Below, piece by piece: positions 13,957 to 25,044 of a DNA stretch of 64,000 nucleotides. Both the position numbers and the translations under genes were made by a program. How positions within the stretch are numbered: position 1 is the first letter of the stretch; each line of letters opens with the position of its first letter. The stretch is from Primulina eburnea (taxonomy: Eukaryota; Streptophyta; Magnoliopsida; Lamiales; Gesneriaceae), in the NCBI RefSeq assembly GCF_022965805.1, contig NC_133115.1:31735321-31799320 (forward strand). The letters are read 5' to 3'. The notes below the pieces were generated by a model. That model was given only the letters and a program-made list of their open reading frames with translations, was not told the DNA's origin and searched no databases.

Positions 13957-14650
13957 GTGTAAATTGAGGTAATGTAAATTTATTATTCCTGGATTTTTTT
14001 CCTTCATATCACAAAAAATTATTTTTCGTGTGTCCAATATAAACCTTTTTATAATTCATGGGCATCTCGATAAATTTAATTATAAAATTTATTATTTCTA
14101 GGTCGCTGGATAATTTTTTTCTCAATGTAAATTTAATTTTCTCGAGACCAATATAAAAAAAAAAAAAAAACTTTTTTGATTCCATAAATTGATTACATAG
14201 TAGTGTAATTGGACCAATATAAAAACATATTCTCGACTCATAAGGGTTTTTTAGAGAACAATTTGATTAGTATTTTTAACTCCGAAACTCTAAAACATTT
14301 TGTTTTTTAGCAATCATTATATATATATTTTTTATCTTATTACACAATTATAATATATATATACACCTCTTTTTAAAGTTAGATTCAGACATAAAAATTG
14401 TTAAGATTGGCCATGTCCCGCTGCTTCGGACCTTAAACAGGTGCAAAGCTCCGTGCAGATGTATTTGGGTCATCCCTGGCAGCAATACTCTCGTAATGTT
14501 GTTCATGGAAGATTTTCTTGGATAGTCTCATTGCCCCAGCTGGTTAGCACCCGTGGAACGGGAAGTTTACGTTGGATACTTTGTCCTACGGAGAGTATGT
14601 GAATACTGGTTACGGGATCACATGGAGGTTACCATGTGATTACTAGTCGT

Positions 14651-15337
14651 TTTATAAGCATTTGTCTAAAACATAGCTTAAAATGGTACACTAAATATAT
14701 CTTGAAATTCTTCACAAATAGATTCAAGTAAACCATCTTTTCCGTGCCAAACAAAGAAATTAAAATTGTCATTACCCGTTATTAGGCATGCCAAACCATG
14801 CCTAAAAATAGGGATGGAACATAAAATTCTCCGATATAATTAAGTAGCAATGAAACATTCAAGATTCTATTGCTACTTTTTAACAAAATTTGACAAATAT
14901 ATTCATTTTGTCCCAGAGTGTACGTAAGAAACCACTCTCTGTTTATAACATACATATATATACATTAGTAATTTGGTTTAAATATAGGCTTATTTTTCTT
15001 CTATCTGTAATTAAAAATATTTTTAATTCAGAAAGTGTCAATAAAAAAATATTTTAATTCTCAAATTGAGTTCTAAAAATTAAAATAGTAAAACTAAAAG
15101 GCCCAGTTTTTTGAGCCCATAAAATTAGAACCCAAACGATTTTGAAGAGTTTCTCGAAATGAAGGAGTATGAGATTCGAGTGTTTAAAAAGCGAGTGCAG
15201 CACCGAAGCATCGGATTCTGCAAATCCAACTGTAATAACTGACGGATTCGGATCGAAATCAGGACAAGAAGTGAAGTGGAGGAGCTGTTGGAAAACGACG
15301 CGGATCCGTATAGATCCGGATTTGTGGGGATCCAATT
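14651..15337. other. Intergenic and probable 5' leader of the GOS12-like gene
   Basis: From 14651 to about 15100 the DNA is AT-rich and featureless. From about 15110 it becomes richer in GC and purines, consistent with the transcribed leader of the next gene. The opposite-strand open frames here are shadows of that leader and first exon. Confidence 0.4.
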
Positions 15338-18300
15338 ATGGACGTGTTTCAGGAGTCGGGATGGGAAGAGCTCCGCAAAGAGGCGCGAAAAATTGAAGGC
15401 GATCTCGATGTTAAGCTCTCTTCTTACGCGAAGCTCGCATCTCGATTGACCCAAGGAGGTACTGCTTTTGTCAGCACCAGCAGTTAAATTTGGTGTGATG
15501 TTCATTTATTTATTTATTCATCGTTTATATAATTTTACTCTGTATTTCGATAGTTGCCAATGGTGACGGGGAGTTTCTTGTTGTAAAACCTGTATTTCCA
15601 TTTTACATTTTGGGAAAATGTTTTATATTTTAGGTGGTAAAGCTTTGGTTGCCGTTTTAGGATCGGGTTTCGTGTAAATTTTGGATATAATTGGATGTGA
15701 TTAGTGCTTTAAACAATTTTTCAGAGATACATAATTTGGAAGTTAATCGTGAAATTAGCATATACTTTGTGATTAATTCGTGAATAGGATTTCTTGTCAA
15801 TTGAGCAGTGTCTTGATAGTGTTGTAAAACATGATGATCTCATAATTTGGCTTGTTAATCAACTTAGAAGCATACAGAACATGGATCAATATCTGAATAA
15901 CTCCGCCTTGGTACTCTAACGGACATTTTTCATATACATGTGCTTTAACTAGTTGGATGGAAGAGATTTATTTGAAGAAGAATGTTGTGGTGAAGGCTTT
16001 GTGTTTAATTGTTGAGTTTTGTTGTTTTCCTGTATACTCCATGTATTCATCAAGATTAGGGGAGATTCTTCTGAGAAATGGCGCATGTGTATGGATCTTT
16101 GCAGTTTATTAGTGAAACTCGTTTTATCAATTAGTTTTTGGTTCCTTTGGCATGTGCCTGATTGAAGATGAAAACCAATGAGCTACACCACCTCTGTATT
16201 TCTAAAGTTGCCATGTTTGAACCAGATTATTGCATGCTTTTATATCCATAGTATGCAGTCATTCTAGAAAGCAAGTGACAGGGTATTTAACATACTTTAG
16301 CCGGCTTAGGTAAATTGGATTGAAAAAATCAGGTCTTGTAAGGAACATCATGATATTAATAATTAATATTTCTGGACAGGTCTTATAGCTTGTTGTTTCT
16401 TCGGTATCCACCACAATTTATTTTATAATAATATTTCTTTCTTTTGTGTTGCGATAATTTTGTGTTAGTTTGTAATGTATACAGTGCTTCAGGTCATGCG
16501 GTATAATTCGAAAAAACATTCCAACATTCTTCCTTCGTTCCTTCGTAATAAAATCAATTATTGATATGATTGCAAGATCTCTCTCCTGGGATAGTCCGAA
16601 AAAATTGACGATTTGATAAATCCTTTGCTTTTATTTTATGATTTTCACTTGGGTGCTCATGTATCTGAGTTGTGCTGTTTTCCAGGCTATGTCGACCCTG
16701 GTTCACCAACTCTTGGTTCTAGCAGGTCTTTGAAGTCTGTGGAAATGGAGATTCAGTCATCACTTGAGAAGCTACAGGATATAAATGATTCCATGAGTCG
16801 ATGTACTGCATCTGCTACGCCTACTGCTTCAGTTACTCAAAAGCTAGCAAGACACAGAGACATACTGCAAGATTTTTCCCAGGTTATTTACTTGATTCAT
16901 GATCTTTTTGCTAATATATAGTAACTTGCGCAAATGATGAAAAAGTCAGAAAATATTCTTTCTTAGTTCAATTCTATTGCCTTTTCTACCAAAACAATGA
17001 AAAACTTTAGAACAGCTCAAGCAAAATATTTGTTCGTTTTATTCATTATACATCTATAAAGGTAAAAACTGCACGACGTTTTGATGTCAATGCTAACTTC
17101 AGGTTTCGGCCACATTAACTTGCAAATCGCAACTTTCCTTTAAAATATTTATTTTGCTTGCACTTGCAGAATATATATAAACTTTTTGTTCTTCTCATCT
17201 TTAATTTACTTTATATGATGATTTGCTCTGTGTTGTTAGAAACAAAACTAATGATTGAAAAAATTGGTTTCGGAATTTCAGTTCCTTTATGGCGTTTGTT
17301 TTTGCATTATGTCTAGGGTTTTTCAAAATGCTTCCTTGTGCTTTTCTTGTATTAGTCTTTGTATCGTTGGATGTTCCATATTTTTTTATCTGTTATCGTG
17401 GTTAGGTTGATTTCTAATACTAATATAGGAATTTAGACGCATCAAGGGAAATATTAATTCAACGAGGGAACATGCAGAGCTTCTTAGTTTTGCCCACGAT
17501 GATATCAGTGACTACAAGGTGAGAGCATTAAATATCAAATTATGAGTAAAAAAAATTGTTCTTGGTTCTCTTCTTGCTAAATGCTAAATCTGTGCAGGCA
17601 TATGACACTGATTCTCCAAGGATGCAGTTACTTCGGGAGAGAGCTGCCATAGATGGAAGCATATCTCATGTAAGACTTATAAGCTGCTTGACTAGAATGT
17701 TTTGATAAATATTGCAGAAGAACATTTCTTCCATTATGTGTGAATTGGTGAGCGACCAAGGTTGATGCTGTAATCATTCAAATTGTACCATTGATATAAG
17801 ACTATTATACCAAGTGCCAGCTATGGATTCCAATGTCTCTGCATTGGGGGAACCTGTTAGTTTACTTAACAGCTACAGACTTTCTTTATCTGGGTTCGAC
17901 ATTCTAGGCTTTTCTTCATTTGAAAGCCCAAGTATTTGGTTCTGATTAGTGATGAAAAGAGAGCCAGCCAGCATTACAACTTCATGAGCTGGCTGCCACC
18001 GCTCTGTTGACGTGTATTCTTGAGATTTTGTCCAAATTGTTGTCCTACTGATCAACAGAACTGTTTTTAATCAAATGCGCTGTCACGTGACGGAATTGGG
18101 CATAATAGCATTTAGTTGAGGCACACTATTTACACTGTTTTTATGTAGTTCAACATTCTTGTGTGAGTAATCATGATGCCACTCTCTTAATGTTCTTTGT
18201 TGAAGACACTGATTTTGTAAGATTGAAAATTTGACCTTGTTTTTTTTTAATGTTTTTTTGTTGTTGTAATCGCATGGTTTTATGTAAGTTTCACTGCTTC

Positions 18301-18637
18301 TTGTGGCTTTGCATCTTTTACCCCCTTACAGATTGATGATGTGATCAACCAAGCTCAAGCTACTAAAGCTTCATTGTCCTCTCAAAGGGCCTTGTTTGGA
18401 GATGTTCAAGGAAAACTCAAGACACTAAGTGACAAATTTCCGGTCATTCGTGGTGTACTTGGTAATTATCTACCGACGATAGTTTCTGTAGAATTTTTTA
18501 AATTTGAAAATAAATTTATGTAATTGATTATCCTCACAGGTTCAATCAGAAGGAAGCGATCAAGAGACAATCTCATCCTGTCTGCAGTCATTGCTGCCTG
18601 TACACTTTTTCTTATCATCTATTGGCTTTCTAAATGA
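15338..18637 (+). CDS. GOS12: GOS12-like Golgi Qb-SNARE
   Basis: Six exons: 15338-15458, 16686-16882, 17429-17518, 17598-17669, 18332-18461 and 18540-18637. All joins keep frame and use GT-AG borders, giving 235 residues. The protein starts MDVFQESGWEELRKEARKIE and is closely similar to Arabidopsis GOS12 throughout, as I remember it. Residues ~1-110 are the N-terminal helical region. QKLARHRDIL (near 95-104) is a hallmark of GOS28-type SNAREs. The SNARE helix runs from ~150 to 205 (IDDVINQAQA, FGDVQGKL, FPVIRG). A basic stretch (IRRKRSRD, 206-213) precedes the tail anchor at 215-233. The family acts in fusion of vesicles in ER-Golgi and intra-Golgi transport. No defect is visible. A start further upstream is possible, since the N-terminus is shorter by a few residues than in the relative I recall. 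Confidence 0.95.
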
Positions 18638-20400
18638 ACACACTGTCTGATGTCAAAAGTGAGGCTTTTCCAAGAAATTTTGCTAAGTTTTTCGATTCGA
18701 AACATGACTTATTTGACGTTATATTGTCCAAGATCACTAGTATACATACACCTACGATCATTTATTCAACATATATCAGGCCTCACGTGTTTGCTCGTTA
18801 GAGAACTGTCGAATCATGATATTCTCTATTGCATTTGAAAATAATCCAGATAGTCTTACGAGCCGTCTTCTACATAGTTGTCTTACTGGAATCTGTCAAA
18901 CGATTAGTAACAATAGGTGCTCATGAGACTTAAATATGGTTCCCAGGTCTCAACATATAGTTTAGAAAATTCACGTATGATAACATTTTTTAAAAGTTTG
19001 TAGGAGTTTCATGTAAATTGAGTTGCTAGCAAGGAAATATATTTATGTTTGAATTTTTTAAAAATTGTTTGAATCATCTACTTATCTTGACAAATAAGTT
19101 TATATACATTTGCGGAATATTTAATCATTTCTAAATTTTTATAATTTTTTTTAGCTCTTCAAGGTCGAGCTATTTAATACAATATATGAATCACACGTGA
19201 TTATATAAATGGACTACTGGGCAACACTTGGCCAAGTTTGAATATTCAAATCACGAGTGGATTTAAAATCATAATTTGATTCGTCTAAATATCTACTGAG
19301 ATGTAGGGCAAAAAGAGTAAAATCTTTGGTGTGAGAGAAGTATTGGTAGGGATGGGTTGTCAAATTACAAAGACCAACAGAAACTTCTGTTGGCCTTTAA
19401 ATGCTTGGTCAGTTTGACATTGTGAATGTGCTGTATCATTTAATTTATAGGTGTACGTCTTTTGCATGGGTTAAAAATTGTCGCACTAAAAATATTTGTC
19501 TGAACAGGAGAATTATATGTATTTTATTAGTTTTTTCTGTTTTCTTTTTTCCAGAAATCATAACACTTTTAGTCAATATTTCTAATATCTTGGAGCAAAA
19601 AATAAGAAAAAATTGATGACACGTATATATGGTCAAGTATCCCTTGAAGAAAATATAATGTATCAGGCAGGCGATGCAGCGCGCGCATGCAAAAGTGGAG
19701 CGGATGAGAAACTGTGTGTGTTCCACCTCTATATGACATGTCAATGCGATGATCGTGAAATGGCAGATTGCCTCATTATTTCTTGCAAATAGAATATGGG
19801 AATTCTGATAAAATCAAAACGTATGACAAGAATTGACTTAGACATATCCTGAGAACAAATAGTGGTTTATTTTCTTGTCCGATGCAGTAAGGTAAATGAT
19901 ATTACATATATCTGTATGTATTTTAGTCTTACTGAAGTGTGAGTGAAAAGTAAATTTTTCCATTTGTGAAAAGACCGTCTTACCTTTCATCCACCTAACT
20001 ATTAAAATAATAAAAAAGATATATTTGAAAAATTTATAAAATAATAAAGACATACGTGTAAAATCAAATCAACTTTTTATTATTATGATTATATATCTAC
20101 GTCTGTATGTTAGGATCGAAGATAATAGTCTAGAGAAGGTTGAATGAACTGTTATACAAACTATTTTGAAGAATGCTAACTTAAGTTGTGTTAGCGGCTA
20201 GGAAAACTGATGAGGTATGCTGAAATCAGGCTTTTGAAGAACTAGTAGTTTCTTGTGATTTATCAGCATCTTAAACTCCGATTCAGACTTTGACTTGTGA
20301 ATATGATTTGTAGATCATCCTCTTATCTTCGTAACGCAAATTGAATCATTCTATTTGGATAACCGAGCTGATAAAACTGAATAAAATACCGTAATTGATC
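18638..20400. other. Intergenic DNA
   Basis: 3' flank of the GOS12-like gene, then AT-rich DNA. No open frame here (for example 19401-19616 plus, or 19445-19744 minus) resembles a known protein. I see no structured repeat. Confidence 0.5.
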
Positions 20401-20404
20401 ATGC

Positions 20405-20935
20405 TCAACAGGTCCTTTCTTATCAGCCTAACAGATAAGCCTTATTCAGCTATCGACGGACAAAGCCAGAACGTCGAATGCAAATGAAGGATGCGCCATC
20501 TCTTTATCGAATCGTTTGTGATGGTAGGAATCTTTCTATTGGCCTATTCTACCTTCTCTTACCCCAAGCCAAGACAAGGAACCCGCGATTTATTATAGAA
20601 ATTTTCCGATCAATGATTAAGCTTGCATCTCTATCGGAGAGATTAGTTTGTTGACCCGCTAATTGGATGACTTGAGTTTGGCCATCCTGTCTCTGAAGAA
20701 CCATTTCAACAGTATGGTGTTCATCCAACACCTAACTCGATGACACTTTGTTCAGGAACTATACCTCTACCCTGGATAAAACACCTTTGAAGCCCCCGCC
20801 TCTCTTTCCCCATCTCTTTGGTATTGCTACCGGAACCGAATTATCTCACAACGTTCTAAACCCAACACACGTACCACTTAAATCGGCAAACGAGCCTTGC
20901 TGCAATCAATTTTCCTAGTTGATATCTTATTTAGC
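20405..20935. other. Block of atypical composition, possibly organelle-derived
   Basis: About 530 bp with clearly higher GC than both flanks and few homopolymers. It contains stretches such as CCCCCGCCTCTCTTTCCCC. The texture resembles plant mitochondrial DNA, but I do not recognise a gene. The open frame at 20549-20731 (minus) is not a protein I know. It could also be a decayed transposon or an old gene fragment. Confidence 0.3.
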
Positions 20936-22064
20936 CCAATTAATGTAAAATACGACTTGTTTCAAATTGAATTTTCTGTTAGGTCATTTGGCGGCTGGTC
21001 ATTTTCATCATCAAGCTGGGAGATATCAACGAAATACTGCAGCTCGCTAGATTTTCAGTTTGGTTAAATTCAAGTTTCAACTTCCACTTTGAGTTATCAA
21101 GTTCACAATTGAGTAAATATGTTAGAATCACATAAAAAAATTTGTTATCATCAAAATCAAGATTTTTAAGTTTCTAAGCCTAGCAGAATATCTAATTGTA
21201 CAAATACAAGAGTATGTGGAATAATATTTTTCTTCATAAACCTTAGGAATATGATGATTGTCCGATCATATTAAAAAAATTATCTACTTTATTTGTTTCA
21301 TTTAAATATCACTTGCAACAAAAAATAAAACCTATGTTTTTAAATTTTTTTCAATGCAAATAGATAAATTGAAAAGCCGTATTTTTCTTAATAAATTAAT
21401 TAATAAATTATTTCGTATTTTCAAAAAGCCAAAATATTCAAACAAAAAAACATTATTCAACCCCAAAATGATAATAGAGCAACAAAAGTAGATCTATGAA
21501 GATGATGAAGATATATATTCGGAAAAAGATATGAAAATTATTGATATCAAAAAATAACAAGCGCTAAGAAAAGCGAAGAAGAAAAAATTGTTTCATGTCA
21601 TGAGAAAATAACATAAAAATTAGAAAAAAAAATAAAAATATCAAGTTATTAGGATAAGTAAAGAGGGTTAAAAATAAGTACATGTTTAAAAACATATTCG
21701 ATATGTCTGATATAATAAAATTTAATGCATTAATGCACGTGTAAATTATACTTGTCATATTAACATTGTAACAAAATAAATGAAAAAACACCAGTGACAT
21801 TAATTCACTTGGATAATTAATTGTCACAAAAAAACTTTTTTCGTCGTGCATTACACGTCTTTTTTCCTAGTACCTATAAAAATATAGATAGATGAATATA
21901 TTTTTCAATTGTGAATTGGTCAAACTAGCCCTCTATATGTGAAACATACATTACATTTATATTTTTTGTAAATATATTTATGTGATAGATACATACATGG
22001 AAAACATCATTGCTCCTTTGTCAAACAACAAGGAATCGAGAGCAATGAAGTGAGGTAAAAATTC
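20936..22064. other. Intergenic DNA
   Basis: AT-rich, with A and T homopolymer runs. The minus-strand frame at 21564-21851 is low-complexity and hydrophobic only because of T-rich sequence. No gene or repeat is recognised up to the Copia LTR. Confidence 0.5.
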
Positions 22065-22204
22065 TGTTATGATCATTAACCGTTAACAAGTTGGTTTATA
22101 TACAAAACCTACACAGAGAAGCGTAAAGCGTGTTTCAACTTATTCACAAGACAAAAGCGTAAACTAAGAGACAAAAACGTAAACGTGTAACTATATTCCT
22201 AACA
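22065..22204 (-). repeat. Probable 3' LTR of the minus-strand Copia copy
   Basis: On the minus strand a purine tract (GAGGGGGAG) is followed by TGTTAGG, the start of the LTR at 22204. A TATATAAACC box follows. The sequence ATAACA at 22070-22065 is the inverted complement of the start and marks the likely end. That gives an unusually short LTR of 140 bp. No second LTR exists to compare, so the inner boundary is tentative. Confidence 0.55.
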
Positions 22205-22211
22205 CTCCCCC

Positions 22212-22239
22212 TCAAGCTTGGAGTGGGAACACCAAGCTT
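22212..22239. other. Perfect hairpin beside the Copia polypurine tract
   Basis: CAAGCTTGG and CCAAGCTTG are exact inverted repeats, 9 bp each, separated by 10 bp. They lie immediately internal to the polypurine tract of copy A. They may influence RNA folding near the 3' end of the element, which is inference only. Confidence 0.6.
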
Positions 22240-24702
22240 GAATCGAGTTACTGCGTGCACAATGAGATTGAAGTAAAATGTAGAACTTCGTCTTTCAAGG
22301 ATGATGCAGATCACAAACCCCCAGACGACCAAGCAAATAGCCATGCTGAGTTCTTCCCAAACTCTTCGTGAAAATATCCCCAAGTTGCTGGTGAGAAGGA
22401 GTGTATTGAGTGCAAATGAAACCTTCTTTTATCTTGTCACGTACCAAGTGACAGTCGATCTCTATATGTTTTGTTCTTTCATGATATACAGGGTTAGCAC
22501 CAATGTGAAGAGCAGCAATATTATCACAAAATAATGTGGTAGGACTACGAATAAGAACTCCCATGTCATGCAAAAGACCGACAATCCAAATGATCTCACA
22601 AGTAGTGGTTGCCATGGCACGATATTCGGCCTCAGCAGATGATCGTGAAACCGTGTTTTGTTTCTTGGATTTCCATGATACAAGCGAAGTCCCAAGCTTG
22701 ATACAATAACCAGTAACGGAGCGACAAGTCATTGGACAAGCCGCCCAATCCGAGTCACAATATGCTGTAAGCGATAGAGAATTCGAAGGCTGTAACAAAA
22801 TGCCTTGACCCGGGCTCTTCTTAATATATTTGACCACACGAATGGTGGCATTCAAGTGAGATGTCTTTGGAGCATGCATAAATTGGCTCAAAGACTGGAC
22901 TGCATAACAGATATCCGGCCGAGTTATAGTCAGATATATTAAACGACCAACCAAACGTTGGTATTCACCTGGATTTGCCAATAAGGTATCAGCAGAAACA
23001 CCATGCCTCTGACTTTGTTCCATAACAGAATCCAGCTCATGACTTGTGAGCTTCTTGTTTTGTTCCATAGGTGTATCAAATGGTCTCGCTCCTGCCACAC
23101 CTGTGTCAGCTATAAGTTCTAACGCATACTTTCGTTGATTAAGATAGATACCCTTTTTTGAACGAGCCACTTCAATTCCTAGGAAGTATTTGAGATGACC
23201 AAGATCCTTAAGCTGTAATTTGGAATGGAGAAACATTTTTAGATTTGTGATAGCTGTTGCATTGTTCCCGGTAATGACAATGTCGTCGACATATACCACA
23301 AGCAAAGTGATTGACTCACCCTCATGATTAAAGAACAGAGAATGATCATGTTGGGATTGACCATAACCTCCCTCAATCATGATACTCAAGAATTTCGTGT
23401 TCCATTGGCGAGAAGCCTGTTTTAAACCATACAATGACTTTCGTAGTTTGCAAACTTGACTTTTCTTTTGAACTTTGTAACCTTGTGGGAGGTCCATGTA
23501 TATCTCCTCATCCAAGTCTCCTTGAAGAAATGCATTAGTAACATCCATTTGAAAAAGAGGCCAATTATGACTAACCGCCACATTTAGGAGACATCGAATC
23601 GTTACGATTTTCGCAGTAGGAGAAAATGTGTCATGAAAATCAATACCTGGTTGCTGCGTATATCCCTTAGCCACCAAACGTGCCTTGAACCTCTCAACAC
23701 TGCCATCGGATTTGAGTTTGACTTTGTACACCCATCTACACCCAATTGGTTTGACTTGTGGTGGGAGATCCACAATGTCCCACGTATGGTTCCTTTCCAG
23801 GGCAAGAAGCTCATCATTCATGGCATCACACCATCGAGCATCAGCCACTGCCTCATGATAAAAATGAGGTTCTTTCACTGAAGACATTGTTGTTAGAAAG
23901 CTCTGATGTGATTTGGAAAAATTAGCATATGTTAGGTAGTTGGTCATGGGATAAAGGCAATTGTCAAGATCACGGTTGTGGGCTATTGAACAAGAGTAAT
24001 CATTTGCCCAAACTGGAGGGACCTTCGTTCTTGTTGATCTTCTCAATGGGACATCAGAAGACACGGGGCTAGAAGTTGAAGGTTCATCCAAAGGTAGAAC
24101 AGCTGCTGGTGTTTCATCATCAATGAATGAGGAATCCTCCCTAGGTGATGGATTGAAGATGAGACATGGTCGATCATCAAGAGCAAAGGGAAATATGTGC
24201 TCATGAAATACCACGTCCCTGGAAATTATTGTCTTTTGTGACTGAAGATTAAGAAGCTTGTACCCCTTCTGCACACTGGAGTATCCAATCAAGACACACG
24301 GCACAGCACGAGGTGAGAACTTGTGGTTTATTGGCAAAGCTGAAGCATAACATAAGCATCCAAAGACTCTCAAATTAGTCAATGAAGGAGCCTTCTGAAA
24401 CAATATCTCAAAAGGAGATTTATTTTTCAGCAATGGTGTGGGAGCTCTATTGATTAGATACACAGCTGTCAAGACACAATCTCCCCAGTATTTGAGTGGT
24501 AAGAATGACTGAAAACGAAGTGCTCGTGCCACATCCAGGATATGTCTATGCTTTCTTTCCACCATTCCATTTTGCTGTGGTGTATATGGGCATGAGCTAT
24601 TGTGTATCACCTCCAAAGAGGAAAAGAAAAGCTGACATTCACTCTTGAAGAAGTCAGGTTGCATTATCTGTTCTCACAGCTCGAATTTTCTTTGATAATT
24701 GA

Positions 24703-25044
24703 TTGTCCAAGGGAGGTAACATCATGAAGGAAAAGACAAACTTGTTTTGTGATTATTGCAATTGGAATGGTCATACAAAGGAGTATTGTTACAAGCGAGT
24801 TGGTTATCCTCCATGGCATAAGCTATACAAAGCTCCGAATAAGGAATCAAATAAAAGACTGCCCAAGGATAATTGGAAAAGCAGAAAGATATCAGGAGAC
24901 GCCAATTTTGTAGAAGAAAACAATGCTACTGATCAACTGAAGACAGTGACAGGGGCTCCACCTCTCTTTACTCCAGATCAGTATGCTGAGATTTTGAAGC
25001 TTTTGGGCAATTGCAATCACAGCATAGCAGCACGCCAGCTGTAA
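24703..25044 (+). pseudogene. Copia gag C-terminal part with zinc knuckle
   Basis: The frame contains CDYCNWNGHTKEYC, a CX2CX4HX4C zinc knuckle that binds retroelement RNA. GYPPWHKLYK and a linker follow. It is out of frame with the downstream protease: the pol frame is shifted by one base near 25010, and this frame ends at 25042-25044. There is no genuine gag start, since the sequence upstream belongs to the opposite copy. The first ATG is at 24724. Confidence 0.85.

Larger units (their letters stand above)
22065..24709 (-). mobile_element. Copia retrotransposon copy A, 5'-truncated
   Basis: Read on the minus strand, the open frame from 24664 to 22295 (789 codons, no internal stop) holds these parts in order. 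They are the integrase C-terminal part (TPQQNGMVERKHRH), reverse transcriptase (MDVTNAFLQGDL, YVDDIVITG), RNase H (SWKSKKQNTVSRSSAEAEYR) and the end QLGDIFTKSLG. The stop is followed by a palindrome, a polypurine tract and the LTR. Gag, protease and the start of integrase are missing. One extra C near 24659 breaks the frame relative to copy B. The truncated end at ~24709 lies against the truncated 5' end of copy B, in the opposite orientation. Confidence 0.93.

Noticed and set aside
15054..15505. Minus-strand frames over the start of the GOS12-like gene
   Set aside because: Shadows of its leader and first exon.
23633..23881. 82-codon frames opposite the Copia genes (also 26715-26963)
   Set aside because: Identical antisense frames in the two Copia arms, explained by the reverse transcriptase coding strand.
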